Shown here piece by piece: positions 36,001-45,050 of a stretch of 64,000 nucleotides of DNA. Origin of the DNA: Brasenia schreberi. Its lineage: Eukaryota; Streptophyta; Magnoliopsida; Nymphaeales; Cabombaceae. The DNA lies in NCBI GenBank assembly GCA_036023115.1, contig JAYKKT010000089.1, forward strand, positions 20,579,001-20,643,000. The letters run 5' to 3'. The first letter of the stretch is position 1. Every line of letters begins with the position of its first letter. Under the pieces are notes generated by a model that saw nothing but the letters and a program-made list of their open reading frames with translations, was not told the origin of the DNA and did not search any database. A program made the translations under genes and the position numbers.

Positions 36001-36719
36001 TGGCTTTCATCCGGAGGAATATCTTGGCTCGATTTGGGGTTTCACGAGACCTTGTGTTTGATAATGGTATCCCATTCAAGAACGAGCGGATGGTTAAGTT
36101 GTGCAACATGTATGGCATAACTCACCACTTCTCCTCGCCCTACTACCCTCAAGGCAACGGCCAAGCCGAAGCCACAAACAAGACTCTTATTAGTATTATT
36201 GAGAAAACCTTAGAGAAGGGTAGGACGTGGCACGAGAAGCTGGATGAAGCCTTATGGGCTTATAGGACTTCCATCCAGACTCCCACGAATGCCACACCAT
36301 TCGAATTGGTCTATGGCACAAACGCCATTCTTCCCATTCATACCCAACTACATTCATTCCATACATCCATAGCACTCGACCTCCCCCTAGAGACGCTTCA
36401 GCATGCTAGGATGGCCGAACTAGATTTGCTAGATGAGAGGCGACTCCTTGCCATGGATCATGCTCGTGCATACCGGCAAAGGATAGCCCGACATTATAGC
36501 AAACACATGAGATCTCGCCACTTTGAAGTGGGAGATCTGGTCTTAAAAACCATCCACCATCGTGGCCCACACCCCCTAGGCAAGTGGCGCCCCAACTGGG
36601 ATGGACCCTATGTTGTACGAGCAACCACTACGAACAATTCGTATTGGTTGATCGATGTAGAAGGTAGGAATTTAGCAGATCCTATCAATATTCAATACTT
36701 AAAGAAGTATTATGTGTAG
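33035..36719 (+). pseudogene. G3 pol: RT, RNase H, archaeal-type RNase H, integrase (frameshifted)
   Basis: Opens at ATG 33035. After a lysine-rich and acidic linker come the reverse transcriptase, with 'FMDGYSGYNQI' and 'YVDDLLAKSK' (about residue 350); a degenerate RNase H, in which 'LLLYISVHTNALGALLAQ' lacks the usual first Asp; and an archaeal-type RNase H from about residue 650, with 'FDGA', 'AEYEAL', 'GDSLL' and 'DNGIADALS'. The integrase has 'HEFHDGECGGHVNANM' with its Cys pair, a 'FDNG' Asp and 'QAEATNK' Glu. A one-base deletion near 35600 shifts the frame between the second RNase H and the integrase. The end is 'YLKKYYV' then TAG. The second RNase H is typical of the Tat lineage. Confidence 0.92.
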
Positions 36720-37722
36720 GATCTGGATTAAGTTCCATTTTTTGAAAATTTTTAGGGATAGCTGCCTTGAGACATGTGAATAAGGTGCAAAAGCAAACTC
36801 GTGTGACCCTGAGTGAGAGAATTCGCACTTGTGAAAGAGTGGAGTCTTCAAAATCGTGGTTACATTTCAAAATCCTTCTTCTTACAAAGAAAGACCTAGT
36901 TCAATATAGCAAGATACTTGCAAGTAGTACGTGCTATTTCTAAATAGGCTGATCTGGAATGGATCGAGTGTAGGCTTGGGATAAGTCCTCCCCTCTTCTC
37001 TTCTATTTCTAAAAGGAAAACAAAGGCCCAAAACAAAAGGGAATTTCCCATTCAAAGTCTCTTTCCAAAAGAAAGAAACCAGAATTCAAAAGAAAATCGA
37101 TTCTCTTATGAAAAAGAGGGATTAAAGAAAAAATACTCCCAAAGGGAGACCCTCGATGAAAAAAAGGAAAAAGAGGCCAAAAAGCTCAAAAAGAGCAGTT
37201 TTCCGCCTTCTGTGCCTCAAACCACGGGACGCTTCAGAAGGGACCGTGGTATCTCTTTCCCATCCCTGGCTTATCCCAAGCTAAAGCATGGTTCATTTCG
37301 AGGAACCCTAAAGTAAAAATAGGATTTACTTACTTGAATTTCATCTTGTTTGAGAATTCGACGTTTCGAGTAAGGCGTGGGAATTTGAAATATGCCTTGT
37401 TTTCTTATAAAACCTCTGCTAGATAAGCGAGTGTTAAGACTCAAACAAGGGCAAGCACGAAGAGCTCGAGATCCTTAGGATCGAGGCTCAAGACAGTTGT
37501 CCCTTTTGTAAATAGCTTTTGTAAATAAGTTTTGAAAACCGAACATCGAACAGCATAGGATTTGCTCACTTGGAGCAGTAGGCCTTGTAAGTCTCTAGAG
37601 TTCGACTACTTCTAGTCCCTGGGAGGTCGCCACTTTTGGCACCACACCCATGTCATTTGCATTCCATGCATGGTACTTGCATGAACATGATCCCATTTAG
37701 GACCAGATTCCATAGTACGCAT
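36720..37722 (+). other. 3' untranslated region of G3, cut before the LTR
   Basis: Collinear with the G2 3' region (for example the 'accacgggacgcttcagaag' block near 37210-37230). The polypurine tract and first 462 bases of the LTR are missing. The sequence jumps at 37722 into the LTR at the position equivalent to 27939. Confidence 0.65.
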
Positions 37723-38594
37723 GGAGTCAGAGTTCAGTTTGGATTGGATCTGGACCATATATATCCAGATCCCAATCCAAACCCATGTATGGACTTGGAT
37801 TTGGATTTGGATTCAAAAATCCAATCCAATATCCATATCCATGGCCCACATCACCTTCTCATAAATGGAGGTGGGGCCCACTTGAAATTCACGTGGGATC
37901 ATGGGCATGAGAGAGAGTGGGGGTGGATAAGATCAAGAGTGTTGTAATTAAGCTTGACTTGTGTGTCAAGTTTGGGGTTAATCATGTGGGTTAGCCTAAT
38001 TGAGTGGGTTTAAGCTTGTAATTAGCCAAAACCTAACCTAGGATTGCACCAACATGAGGTGGTTAAGGTCTATGGGCCATGCAAAGGGAGCTCCTTCACC
38101 TAAACCTAACCCAAAATACCTAATCCTAGCCTTCCACCCTAATCCACCCCTAATCTGAGCCTAATCACCTAACCCACTTCCCTAATCCCGGCCTAATCCC
38201 AACCTAATCACCTAACCCACTTCCCTAATCCTTCCCTAAACCTAGGTTAATTTCCCTAAACCTAGCCTAATCCTAGCCTAATCACCTAACCTAGCTCACT
38301 AAACCTCACCCTAGAACCCAACCACCTAACCAAACCCTAAACCCCTAAACCACCCCTAGCCCACAATCTACCCAAACCACTAGTATTTAAAATATCTGGC
38401 CCTACCCTTTCCAGCCCACCTTATCTTCATACCACCCTACCTAAACCACCTAACCACTACCCCAAACCCAACCCTAACCGACCTACCCAACTCCCTATAT
38501 AAACCCCCCTTCTTGGGGCGGGTTTTCCTAGCTAGAACCCCTCACCGATCCCAGTTGGGCCCTCTCTTTCCTCCCCTTCTCTAGCTGCTCCACC
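37723..38594 (+). mobile_element. Truncated 3' LTR of G3
   Basis: Nearly identical to 27939-28790 of the 5' LTR, including TATA (38496-38503). It breaks off at 38594 within the CTGCTCCACC repeats, where the sequence switches to an LTR in the other orientation. Confidence 0.9.
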
Positions 38595-40303
38595 AAGAGG
38601 AGTCCCTTAGGTAGCTTGTCGCGGTTGGTAGGAGTGCTGGCCGGCTGATATTGAGGTGTTTTAGGGAAGATAGGTTAATCTAAGGTGTAATGCTGGGAGT
38701 TGGGATGAGTTTAGGGGCAGGTAGGGGTGCTCGGTTGGGAGGAAGAAAGGTGCTGGCTAGGTGGAGTTGGGGTGGGGTATGGTGATGTTGGAGACCGGGT
38801 GGAAGAGAGAGTTATACTAACCTGGAATGGGGGGAAGGATGGCAGGTGGTGCTCGGCTAGGAGTGCAGGGATGTTGGCCAGGTGGAAGGGAGTGATGCTG
38901 GTGGCCGGGTGGAAGAGGTTGGCTGATGGTGGCCAGGTGGAAGAGAAGTGATTTGGCCGGTTGGGAATGAAGGAGGTGCTGGTGGCCGGGTGGAAGGAGG
39001 TGGCGCTGTCCAGGTCCTGGCCGAATGGGAGGATGAAGAGTGGATGAAGAGAGGCTGGCCCAATCCCGAGAGTGAAGAGAGGAAGATGGAGCATCCAGAG
39101 GGAACCCGCAGGTGAGGGAGGGGGTTTATATAGGCTGGCTAGGGATGAGTGGCTGGGATAAGGGAGCTAGGTCGGTTGGGTTGGGCCAGATATTTTCGTT
39201 TTTGGTGGGCTGGGATATTGTGGGCTAGATATTTTTATTTAGGTGGGCTGGGCTAGTGGTTTGGGGTAGGTCGGTTAGGCGGGTTGGGTTTAGTTGGTTA
39301 GGGACTTAGTTAGGTGAACTAAGGTTATCTTAGGTTTAGTTAGTTAGGGTCTAGGTGGTCCAGCTAGGTGAGGTCGGCTAGGTGAAGTGGGTGCGGTTTT
39401 GGGTGAGAAGGGCTAAGTCTAGGTTAGGTTTTAGGAAAAATGGCTAGGTGAGGTAAGCTAACTTAGGGCTAGGTTTAGGAACCATCTCTTGGCTCCAGTC
39501 CATTACATTAGTTGCAGCCATATCCAAGTTGGTGCAGCCCTAGTCAAGTGTAGGTGCATACAAGCTTGAACCCACACTCTTGGTTAAACCCACAAGGCTA
39601 ACCCACTTTTGACCAAAAAGTCAAGCCTACCAACTTTCTCACTCTTACTTTATGGCCCATTTTCTCTCTCTACCCAAGCCTTCCAAGAGCATTCACGTGA
39701 ACTTTTGTGGGCCCTTCACCCCCATTTATGGGAAGGTGAAGTGGGCCATGGATATAGATTTTGGATTTGGATATCCAAATACATTTTGGGTTTGGATTTG
39801 GATATATATGGTCCAAATCCGATCCAAATTTGATTTTTTTATTCCTTCATGGCGTTTTGAGACGGACGGTTTGTGCGGGGCCTGACTTCATCAGTACTCC
39901 GTCTTGCGTTGGGTCTTCGCCAACATTGTCGTCCGATCTCCTTCTCACCTTCGGGATTTCATTTTGATCATCTTTCTGATATTTGAGACTTGGATGTCTG
40001 AGAATTTGGGGATGCTTTTGAGATGAGAGTTGATATGCCGGGCTTGAAGTATGCTTCGGGTCTGGGCTCTCCTTTGCCTTTTCGATCCGCTTTTATCAGG
40101 TAGGAGGTTTTTGGGGCTTTAAAACACTATTTATAGTCTAAAAGCAATATGTACAGAGTTTTAAATCATATGTACAGGTTTTCAAATATGTACAGGGTTG
40201 TCTGGAAGGCTCCTGGGTTTCTAGACTCAAAAATAGCCCTTTGGGGCCGCTTTTGTAAAACCAGGTATGTTTGAGAAAATCATGGGATTTTGGGGTGTTT
40301 ACA
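38595..40303 (-). mobile_element. Partial G3-family LTR in reverse
   Basis: Read on the minus strand from TGTAAACACCCC at 40303. It follows the G3 LTR but is clearly more diverged, with a TATA box at 39125-39132. It stops in the GC-rich leader near 38595. Its outer end abuts copia coding sequence at 40304, so this LTR had inserted into a copia element. No target duplication can be checked because the other end is gone. Confidence 0.8.
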
Positions 40304-41316
40304 ACTGTGTATATGTTTGGAACAGTGGGAGCCATTTTGTCATCCTATCATTATATGTAGATGACATATTGTTGATTGGGAATGACAATGAGATGATTGT
40401 CAAAACCAAGTCATGGTTAAACTCAAAGTTCGAAATAATGGATATGGGGGAAGCATCCTATATCCTGGGTATAAAGATCTCTCGAGATAGAGAATCTAAA
40501 CTCTTATGCTTGAGTCAGGAGAGATGTATCGATTATATCCTCAAAAAGTTCAAAATGGGTGAATGCAAGCTTGTTGTTACATCTATTGTAAAAGGGGTTA
40601 AACTAAGTAAGGCTGATTGTCCCAGTAAAGGAGACGATAAGCCTAACGTTCCTTATGCACAAGCTATGGGTAGCTTGATGTATGCTATGTTATATATAAG
40701 ATCTGATATCAGCTTTGTTGTTGGTCTTATAAGTAGATATCAAAGTAATTCTGGATGACAATATTGGATAGTTATAAAAAAGATTTTAAGATATCTGAGA
40801 GGAACAAGAGACTTGAAACTGTGTTTTCAAGCAGATGAACTAAAAGTGGTAGGATACTCATATGCTAACTTTGCTAGAAGCAAAGATGACAGCAAATCTA
40901 CCTCAGGTCAAATATTCTTATTTGGAGGTGGTGATGTTTCTTGGGCATGTAAGAAACAGGGTTGTGTAGCATTGCATACACAGGAAGCTGAGTATATGGA
41001 TTGTTGTATGACTGCAACGAGTATTGTTTGGATAAGTTGCTTCATACGTGATTTGAAGTTAGAAATAACCGACGAGCTAGTTGTCATTTACTGTGATAAC
41101 AACGCAGCAATTACTCTTATCAAGAGTGGAGCTGATTGCTCAAAAAGCAAGCATATAATAGTTAAATACCACTATGTTCATGATATGGTTATGAGAAAGG
41201 AAATATTTATCTAATACATGCCAACAAATGATATGTTGGCAGGCCTCTTGACTAAAGGCATAACAGAGGAACTTTTCTCAAAACATGTTACGAACATGGG
41301 TTTAAGGTATGTTTGA
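40304..41316 (+). pseudogene. Ty1/copia reverse transcriptase-RNase H fragment
   Basis: One frame with 'VILSLYVDDILLIGND' (the catalytic YVDD), 'DMGEASYILGIKI' and 'LCLSQERCIDYILKKF', then RNase H with 'GYSYANFARSKDDSKSTSGQ', 'WACKKQG' and 'AEYMDCC', and the terminal 'DMLAGLLTKGI' block ending in TGA at 41316. In-frame stops occur at 40756 (TGA) and 41212 (TAA). The 5' part is cut by the reversed LTR. No copia LTR follows, so it is truncated at both ends inside a LACS intron. Confidence 0.9.
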
Positions 41317-41414
41317 TTGTTGTGTAGAGAAATAAATAGTTTAGCTTCAAGATCCAGACTGCATTATTGATGTCTAACTCAACATTTTATATGTAGCATA
41401 TTGAAACTCTAAAG

Positions 41415-41485
41415 GAATGACCTTATGGAACTGAAACCAACACTCTTTGCTGGTGTTCCAAGAGTATTTGAGAGAGTGCATGAAG
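41415..41485 (+). pseudogene. LACS: LACS exon ('GVPRVFERVHEG')
   Basis: 71 bases; acceptor CTAAAG, donor GTAAGT. One base completes a split codon, 23 codons follow, and the last base starts a Gly codon completed at 42159. No lesion. Confidence 0.92.
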
Positions 41486-42158
41486 GTAAGTCAAATTTAT
41501 ATCTAATTATATAAGGGATATATGTTCTCACCTCATTTGATTTTATCTCATTTCAGAATGCCACTAATCATAGTCTAAACCTAGAAGAGTCAACCTGTTA
41601 TGATTGACACAAAACTCAACATTTTTTACTGGGTCAACTCACTAAATGACCTTGAAGTGCACAAAGCTCATAGTCACCGAGTCATCAATGTGTTAAACAA
41701 GTTCTTGTGCTTGTTTGTGCATGTCACCTATGTATCTACATATATAATTTGCAAATACAAAATGCGTTAAAACAATATACCGGCATACTGCTACAGTGGA
41801 ATATGGCTCGACTTATATCCCTCTCCTTTGCATATATCTGTGTATGTAAGTCATACATCTTGATAGCAATACAGTACCCAACGTCGAGGGTGGGCTGGTA
41901 TATTTAGCCAACCAACCCTTTTACGTATCCACATGCATATATTGATAGATTGATAGATAGAGAATCATTGGGATATTAAACCACAAGTACAAACAACGTT
42001 GCCTACTAAAAGTAAATAAGCAACTGGCTGTAAGGATGGTGAATCTGTATTGAAAACCAATATTATTACTATCATCCACATTTCACATTGATCTGTGGAA
42101 AGCTTTGCTGCATGTTGTGCTTTATATGAAAGCTAATTCATCTTTTGATTTGTTTTAG
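41486..42158 (+). other. LACS intron
   Basis: 673-base AT-rich intron, donor GTAAGT and acceptor TTTTAG. Nothing else was recognised. Confidence 0.75.
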
Positions 42159-42225
42159 GAGCCGTGAAGGCAATAAAGGACGTTAGTCCTGTAATGAAGA
42201 CGATCTTTAATATTCTTTACAAATA
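42159..42225 (+). pseudogene. LACS: LACS exon ('AVKAIKDVSPVMKTIF')
   Basis: 67 bases; completes a Gly codon, 21 codons, then TA of a Tyr codon finished at 42308. Acceptor TTTTAG, donor GTAAGC. No lesion. Confidence 0.92.
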
Positions 42226-42307
42226 GTAAGCAAACTTGCAATTTACTTAATTTAGCCAGTTCTATGCAATATAGCACTGATACTTTGTGGACCTTCATTA
42301 TCAACAG

Positions 42308-42383
42308 CAAACTCTCTATGATGAACTTGGGCTTTAAACAGAGACTGGCTGCTCCTCTAGCAGACTTGCTTGCTTTCCGTAAG
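42308..42383 (+). pseudogene. LACS: LACS exon ('KLSMMNLGFKQR')
   Basis: 76 bases; acceptor CAACAG, donor GTAGCA. Ends in phase 0 after 'LADLLAFRK'. No lesion. Confidence 0.92.
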
Positions 42384-42428
42384 GTAGCATCTATGGCCTT
42401 TCTCTTTTACAAAATTAAATACGTCACA

Positions 42429-42530
42429 CACAACAAGCAATAAGTCACCAGGGTAGGAGTTCAACTCACAAGTTGGTCATAAGTTCGATACCCAGGGAAT
42501 GCGTCTAGCTTCAGCCTCCCAGTTGTACGA
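42429..42530 (+). mobile_element. tRNA-derived SINE-like copy 3, in a LACS intron
   Basis: A-box-like AAGTCACCAGGGTAGGAG and B-box-like AAGTTCGATACCCAGGG, spaced as in copy 1 (24230-24333), with the same 5' 'CACAAC.AGCAATA' and the same body end 'GCCTCCC..TGTACGA'. An A/AAG-rich tail follows to about 42552. It lies in the sense direction of LACS. Confidence 0.65.
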
Positions 42531-42604
42531 AAAAGAAAAGAAAGAAAAGAAATGTCACATGAATTGTGATTACACATACTGATCATTCTTCGTTTTGTGT
42601 ACAG

Positions 42605-42672
42605 ATTCAGGCCTGGTTGGGAGGCCGTGTGCGGTTAATCATATCAGGTGCTGCTCCATTATGAGGTGACGT
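42605..42672 (+). pseudogene. LACS: LACS split exon, upstream half
   Basis: Acceptor ACAG; reads 'IQAWLGGRVRLIISGAAPL', stop, 'GDV' and is cut after GACGT by a reversed LTR end. The other half is at 27422-27476 on the minus strand. Confidence 0.93.
42668..42672. other. Target-site duplication (GACGT) at the reversed LTR end
   Basis: The five bases before TGTAGACGCG. Complementary to 27472-27476, so both borders derive from one insertion. Confidence 0.88.
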
Positions 42673-43370
42673 TGTAGACGCGCGAAAATCCCCGCCTCTC
42701 GCCTTTTCAGGGCTCGGAGCAGATCCTCTCGTGTGTCTAAGGCTTTATCTATGCAAACAGGGCGTGCCAGCTAGCTTACCTAAGCTAGCGAAGATATATT
42801 TAGCACTGACTTCTAATCGTGGCGACTGTGAGCAAGTGAGCTCTTGTCGTCGCAGACTTTCTTGCACTGATGCGCAAGGGTCAGTCTGTACGCTTTGCAA
42901 AAAATCGAGTTTTGGGATAGAAAGTCTACGAAGCAGTTCGAGGTGTCTAATTCGGGTCTTTTAGATGTGATTGCATGTTTTAGATCACGTGGATTTGCAC
43001 GTGCCTAAGTCTTTTCTTTTATCCCTTTTCGGGCCACCTAGTTTGTGTGTTATGAACACTCCACTACATGGGCGAATTCGAGCGAGGCTTGCTTTGATGC
43101 AATATGCGTCCTACCTCGTGGTATGGCGTAGATACAATGCAAACTCACGCTACTCCAAACGGAAAACCCGAATGTAAAGACAATACTGAAGGGAAATAAC
43201 CGAAGGGAAATAACCGAAGGGAAATGACTTGTAAAGTAAGTGCCGAAGGGAGATATGTATATAGAGTATGTATATGAGCCCTTACTCGGGTCTTGCAAAT
43301 AAGAGTGAAGGCTCAATGTGGGTGCGTGCTTGAATTATAAGAGCAAAGACTTACACACACGATAAAATTA
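42673..43370 (-). mobile_element. 3' end of the G3 3' LTR, inverted
   Basis: On the minus strand this equals 29240-29907 of the 5' LTR, ending GCGTCTACA at 42673. It has three 14-bp 'gaagggaaataacc' units near 43187-43225. The other part of this LTR lies at 37723-38594; about 450 bases between the two pieces are missing. The sequence changes abruptly near 43362-43370. Confidence 0.85.
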
Positions 43371-43949
43371 CTTTTGGTATTTTTGTAAAATTTGTAATTA
43401 TTCGGGGGTAAATCTGTAATTTTACCCCTCAGTCCGAATCTAAAATTTCCTCAAAAGGACAGGGACAAATCTATCTTTTTACACTATGACAGAATTGTAA
43501 TATGTTGAATCGGGAAGGACAAAAATGTAAAACAACAACCCAATATTTCGTAATTCTCACAAACTACCACAGGGTAAAATCAACTTTTTGTTCAATAATG
43601 GCAAATCAATCTTTTTACCTGAAAATATCTGGATATTTCCATAATTTTGTCTTGTGACAGTTTCGTAATATCTAAAAACTGACCGGGGCAGAAAAGACTC
43701 TTTAGTCCGCTAACCGAGGCACCGCTAGTTTTAGGCCACAGTTTTCTAAAACCGCTTGGCGATTTTCAGAGGGTATAAAACCCTGAGGAGAGAGAAAGAG
43801 AGTCTGACTGAGAGGGAGAGAGAGAGAGAAACAACCAGATTTTTCTCTTGGCCTGCGTTTCTCTATGGCGGCCAGCAACCTTCTATGGTGCTCTTCAGCC
43901 TTTCGGCCTGCGACCTTTCGCCCTGCGGCTTTTCTATAGCGGTTTCTGG

Positions 43950-44280
43950 CCTTCTAGCCTACAACCTTTCTGTGGCAGTTCTCAACTTTTTGGCCTACGG
44001 CCTTTCAGCTTGCGGTGTTTTCCTGACCCTTGGCCAGTCGCAATCCTCGCCACTGTTATTCAGCGGGTGTCTTTGGCCACCCGCGGCCTTAGCCGCTGAC
44101 CATCGCGGCCTTCCCGTGACAGTTTTTGACCTTCTAGCTTGCGGCCTTTCTGTAGCGGTTCTCGGCCTTTCGGCCTGCAGTGTTTTCCCGACCCTTGGCC
44201 AGTCACGACCCTCGCCATTGTTATTCAGCGGGTGTCTTTAGCCACCCGCGGCCTTAACTGCTGACCACCGCGGCCTTTCC
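43950..44280. repeat. 165-bp tandem duplication
   Basis: Two imperfect copies, for example 'ttattcagcgggtgtct' at 44056 and 44221. Each contains 'gacccttggccagtc' and 'ccacccgcggcctta'. Confidence 0.9.
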
Positions 44281-44470
44281 TCTTTTTTTTTCTTTCTCGT
44301 TGTTCTGACCGATCTCTGCCCTATCTTGACTCAAGCAGGGTTTACCCTCTGCCTTGTCATGGCTCAGGCAGAGCTTCAAGAAAAAATAGGAAGCTCTCTC
44401 CTCTTCCGTATTTTTTTTTTGTTTTTCACATACTAATCGCGTACTTGATCTTGCAAGGTTAAGAACGAGG

Positions 44471-44481
44471 CCCTGATACCA
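44471..44481 (-). promoter_or_regulatory. Possible initiator-Met-type primer-binding site
   Basis: The minus strand reads TGGTATCAGGG, close to the TGGTATCAGAGC used by many plant copia elements, two bases inside a CA-ended LTR-like border (TCCAACA). Confidence 0.5.
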
Positions 44482-44483
44482 GA

Positions 44484-45050
44484 TGTTGGAATTTTCTTGC
44501 CTGATTCTGACTTTCTCTGAACTTAAGGTTCGTTGCCGTCGAGCTCTTCCAGGTACGCCTACAGCAGAAGATGTATGTGATCTTGGTTTCGGTTTGAGGT
44601 TTCCTCACAGTAGATTTTTTCTAAGGAAAAATATTTGTTTGTGTTTTTCAGTCTCTGTATATTACTAACTGTATGCACTGCTATGTATTTATAGAGCAGT
44701 ACGAGCTCCTCCTTTTTCCCAGTTTTTCCTGTTGGGTTTTTCTCTTCAGGAGCCTTTGTATCTGGATGATTATCGTGATTTCTAGTAACGGTCCGACTGT
44801 TAAGATTTTGCTGTTATGACAATCTCTTCTGAAACTGTAAACACAGGTACCTGTGCTGGGTTGCCGAGAATGGCCACAGCCTAATACCTGTTACTGCAGG
44901 AACCATGTACTCTAATGGTCCTTGAGAGAGGGGGTAATGGGAGTGGGTAGGGACCGTAAAGTTGAGGTTCAGGTATGGGCCCCGTATAGGATACCAGTTA
45001 CCAACCTGACCTTATTGTCTCACCAACTTGTTAGGGGCTAAGATTTTACA
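44484..45050 (-). mobile_element. Candidate minus-strand LTR
   Basis: On the minus strand: a possible start TGTAAAATCTTA at 45050, a TATA box (TATAAATA, 44686-44693), and an end TTCCAACA at 44484 next to the candidate primer-binding site. The inner (minus-strand downstream) side would be 43371-44470. No second LTR was found, so the start is tentative. Confidence 0.4.

Larger units (their letters stand above)
27477..38594 (+). mobile_element. Tat-type gypsy element G3, inserted antisense into LACS
   Basis: Complete 5' LTR, primer-binding site, gag-protease frame, pol frame, 3' untranslated region and a truncated 3' LTR. The end of the 3' LTR appears detached, in reverse, at 42673-43370. The 5' LTR and the 3' LTR fragment are almost identical over about 850 bases, so insertion was recent relative to G1 and G2. 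Gag and pol are nearly open, with only three nonsense codons and one frameshift. It lies opposite to the LACS reading direction. Confidence 0.9.
41415..42672 (+). pseudogene. LACS: Long-chain acyl-CoA synthetase, middle exons (split pseudogene, part 1)
   Basis: Four plus-strand exons (41415-41485, 42159-42225, 42308-42383, 42605-42672) encode the central part of LACS, upstream of the exons on the minus strand at 24005-27476. All splice phases agree, including across the split exon. Motifs are 'LKPTLFAGVPRVFERVHEG', 'LADLLAFRK' and 'GGRVRLIISGAAPL'. The N-terminal exons, including the 'TSGTTG' AMP-binding loop, are not in this window. A stop (TGA where relatives have Ser) follows 'GAAPL'. The last exon is cut at the G3 target duplication. 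Confidence 0.92.
43371..44483. other. Unassigned GC-variable region with a plus-strand TATA box and a 165-bp tandem duplication
   Basis: AT-rich to 43700, then 'gggtataaaaccc' at about 43767, followed by a GA-rich tract (43790-43835) and a GC-rich part. In the latter, 43950-44115 is repeated as 44116-44280. This order (TATA, GA-rich leader) is what the LTRs in this window show, so it could be another LTR or a retroelement leader. Reading frames over it are repetitive and have no motif. Confidence 0.4.

Noticed and set aside
30964..36719. An endogenous pararetrovirus
   Set aside because: The domain order, with integrase after two RNase H domains and with LTRs and a primer site, is that of a gypsy retrotransposon. 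No movement or coat protein is seen.
24005..42672. Two independent LACS paralogues facing each other
   Set aside because: The exon phases join exactly across the break and the two borders share one complementary five-base duplication. One split gene is simpler.
43756..44241. A 161-codon plus-strand frame as a host gene
   Set aside because: It follows a 165-bp tandem duplication, so its apparent repeats of 'ACGVFLTLGQS'-like words come from DNA duplication. No domain or splice context.
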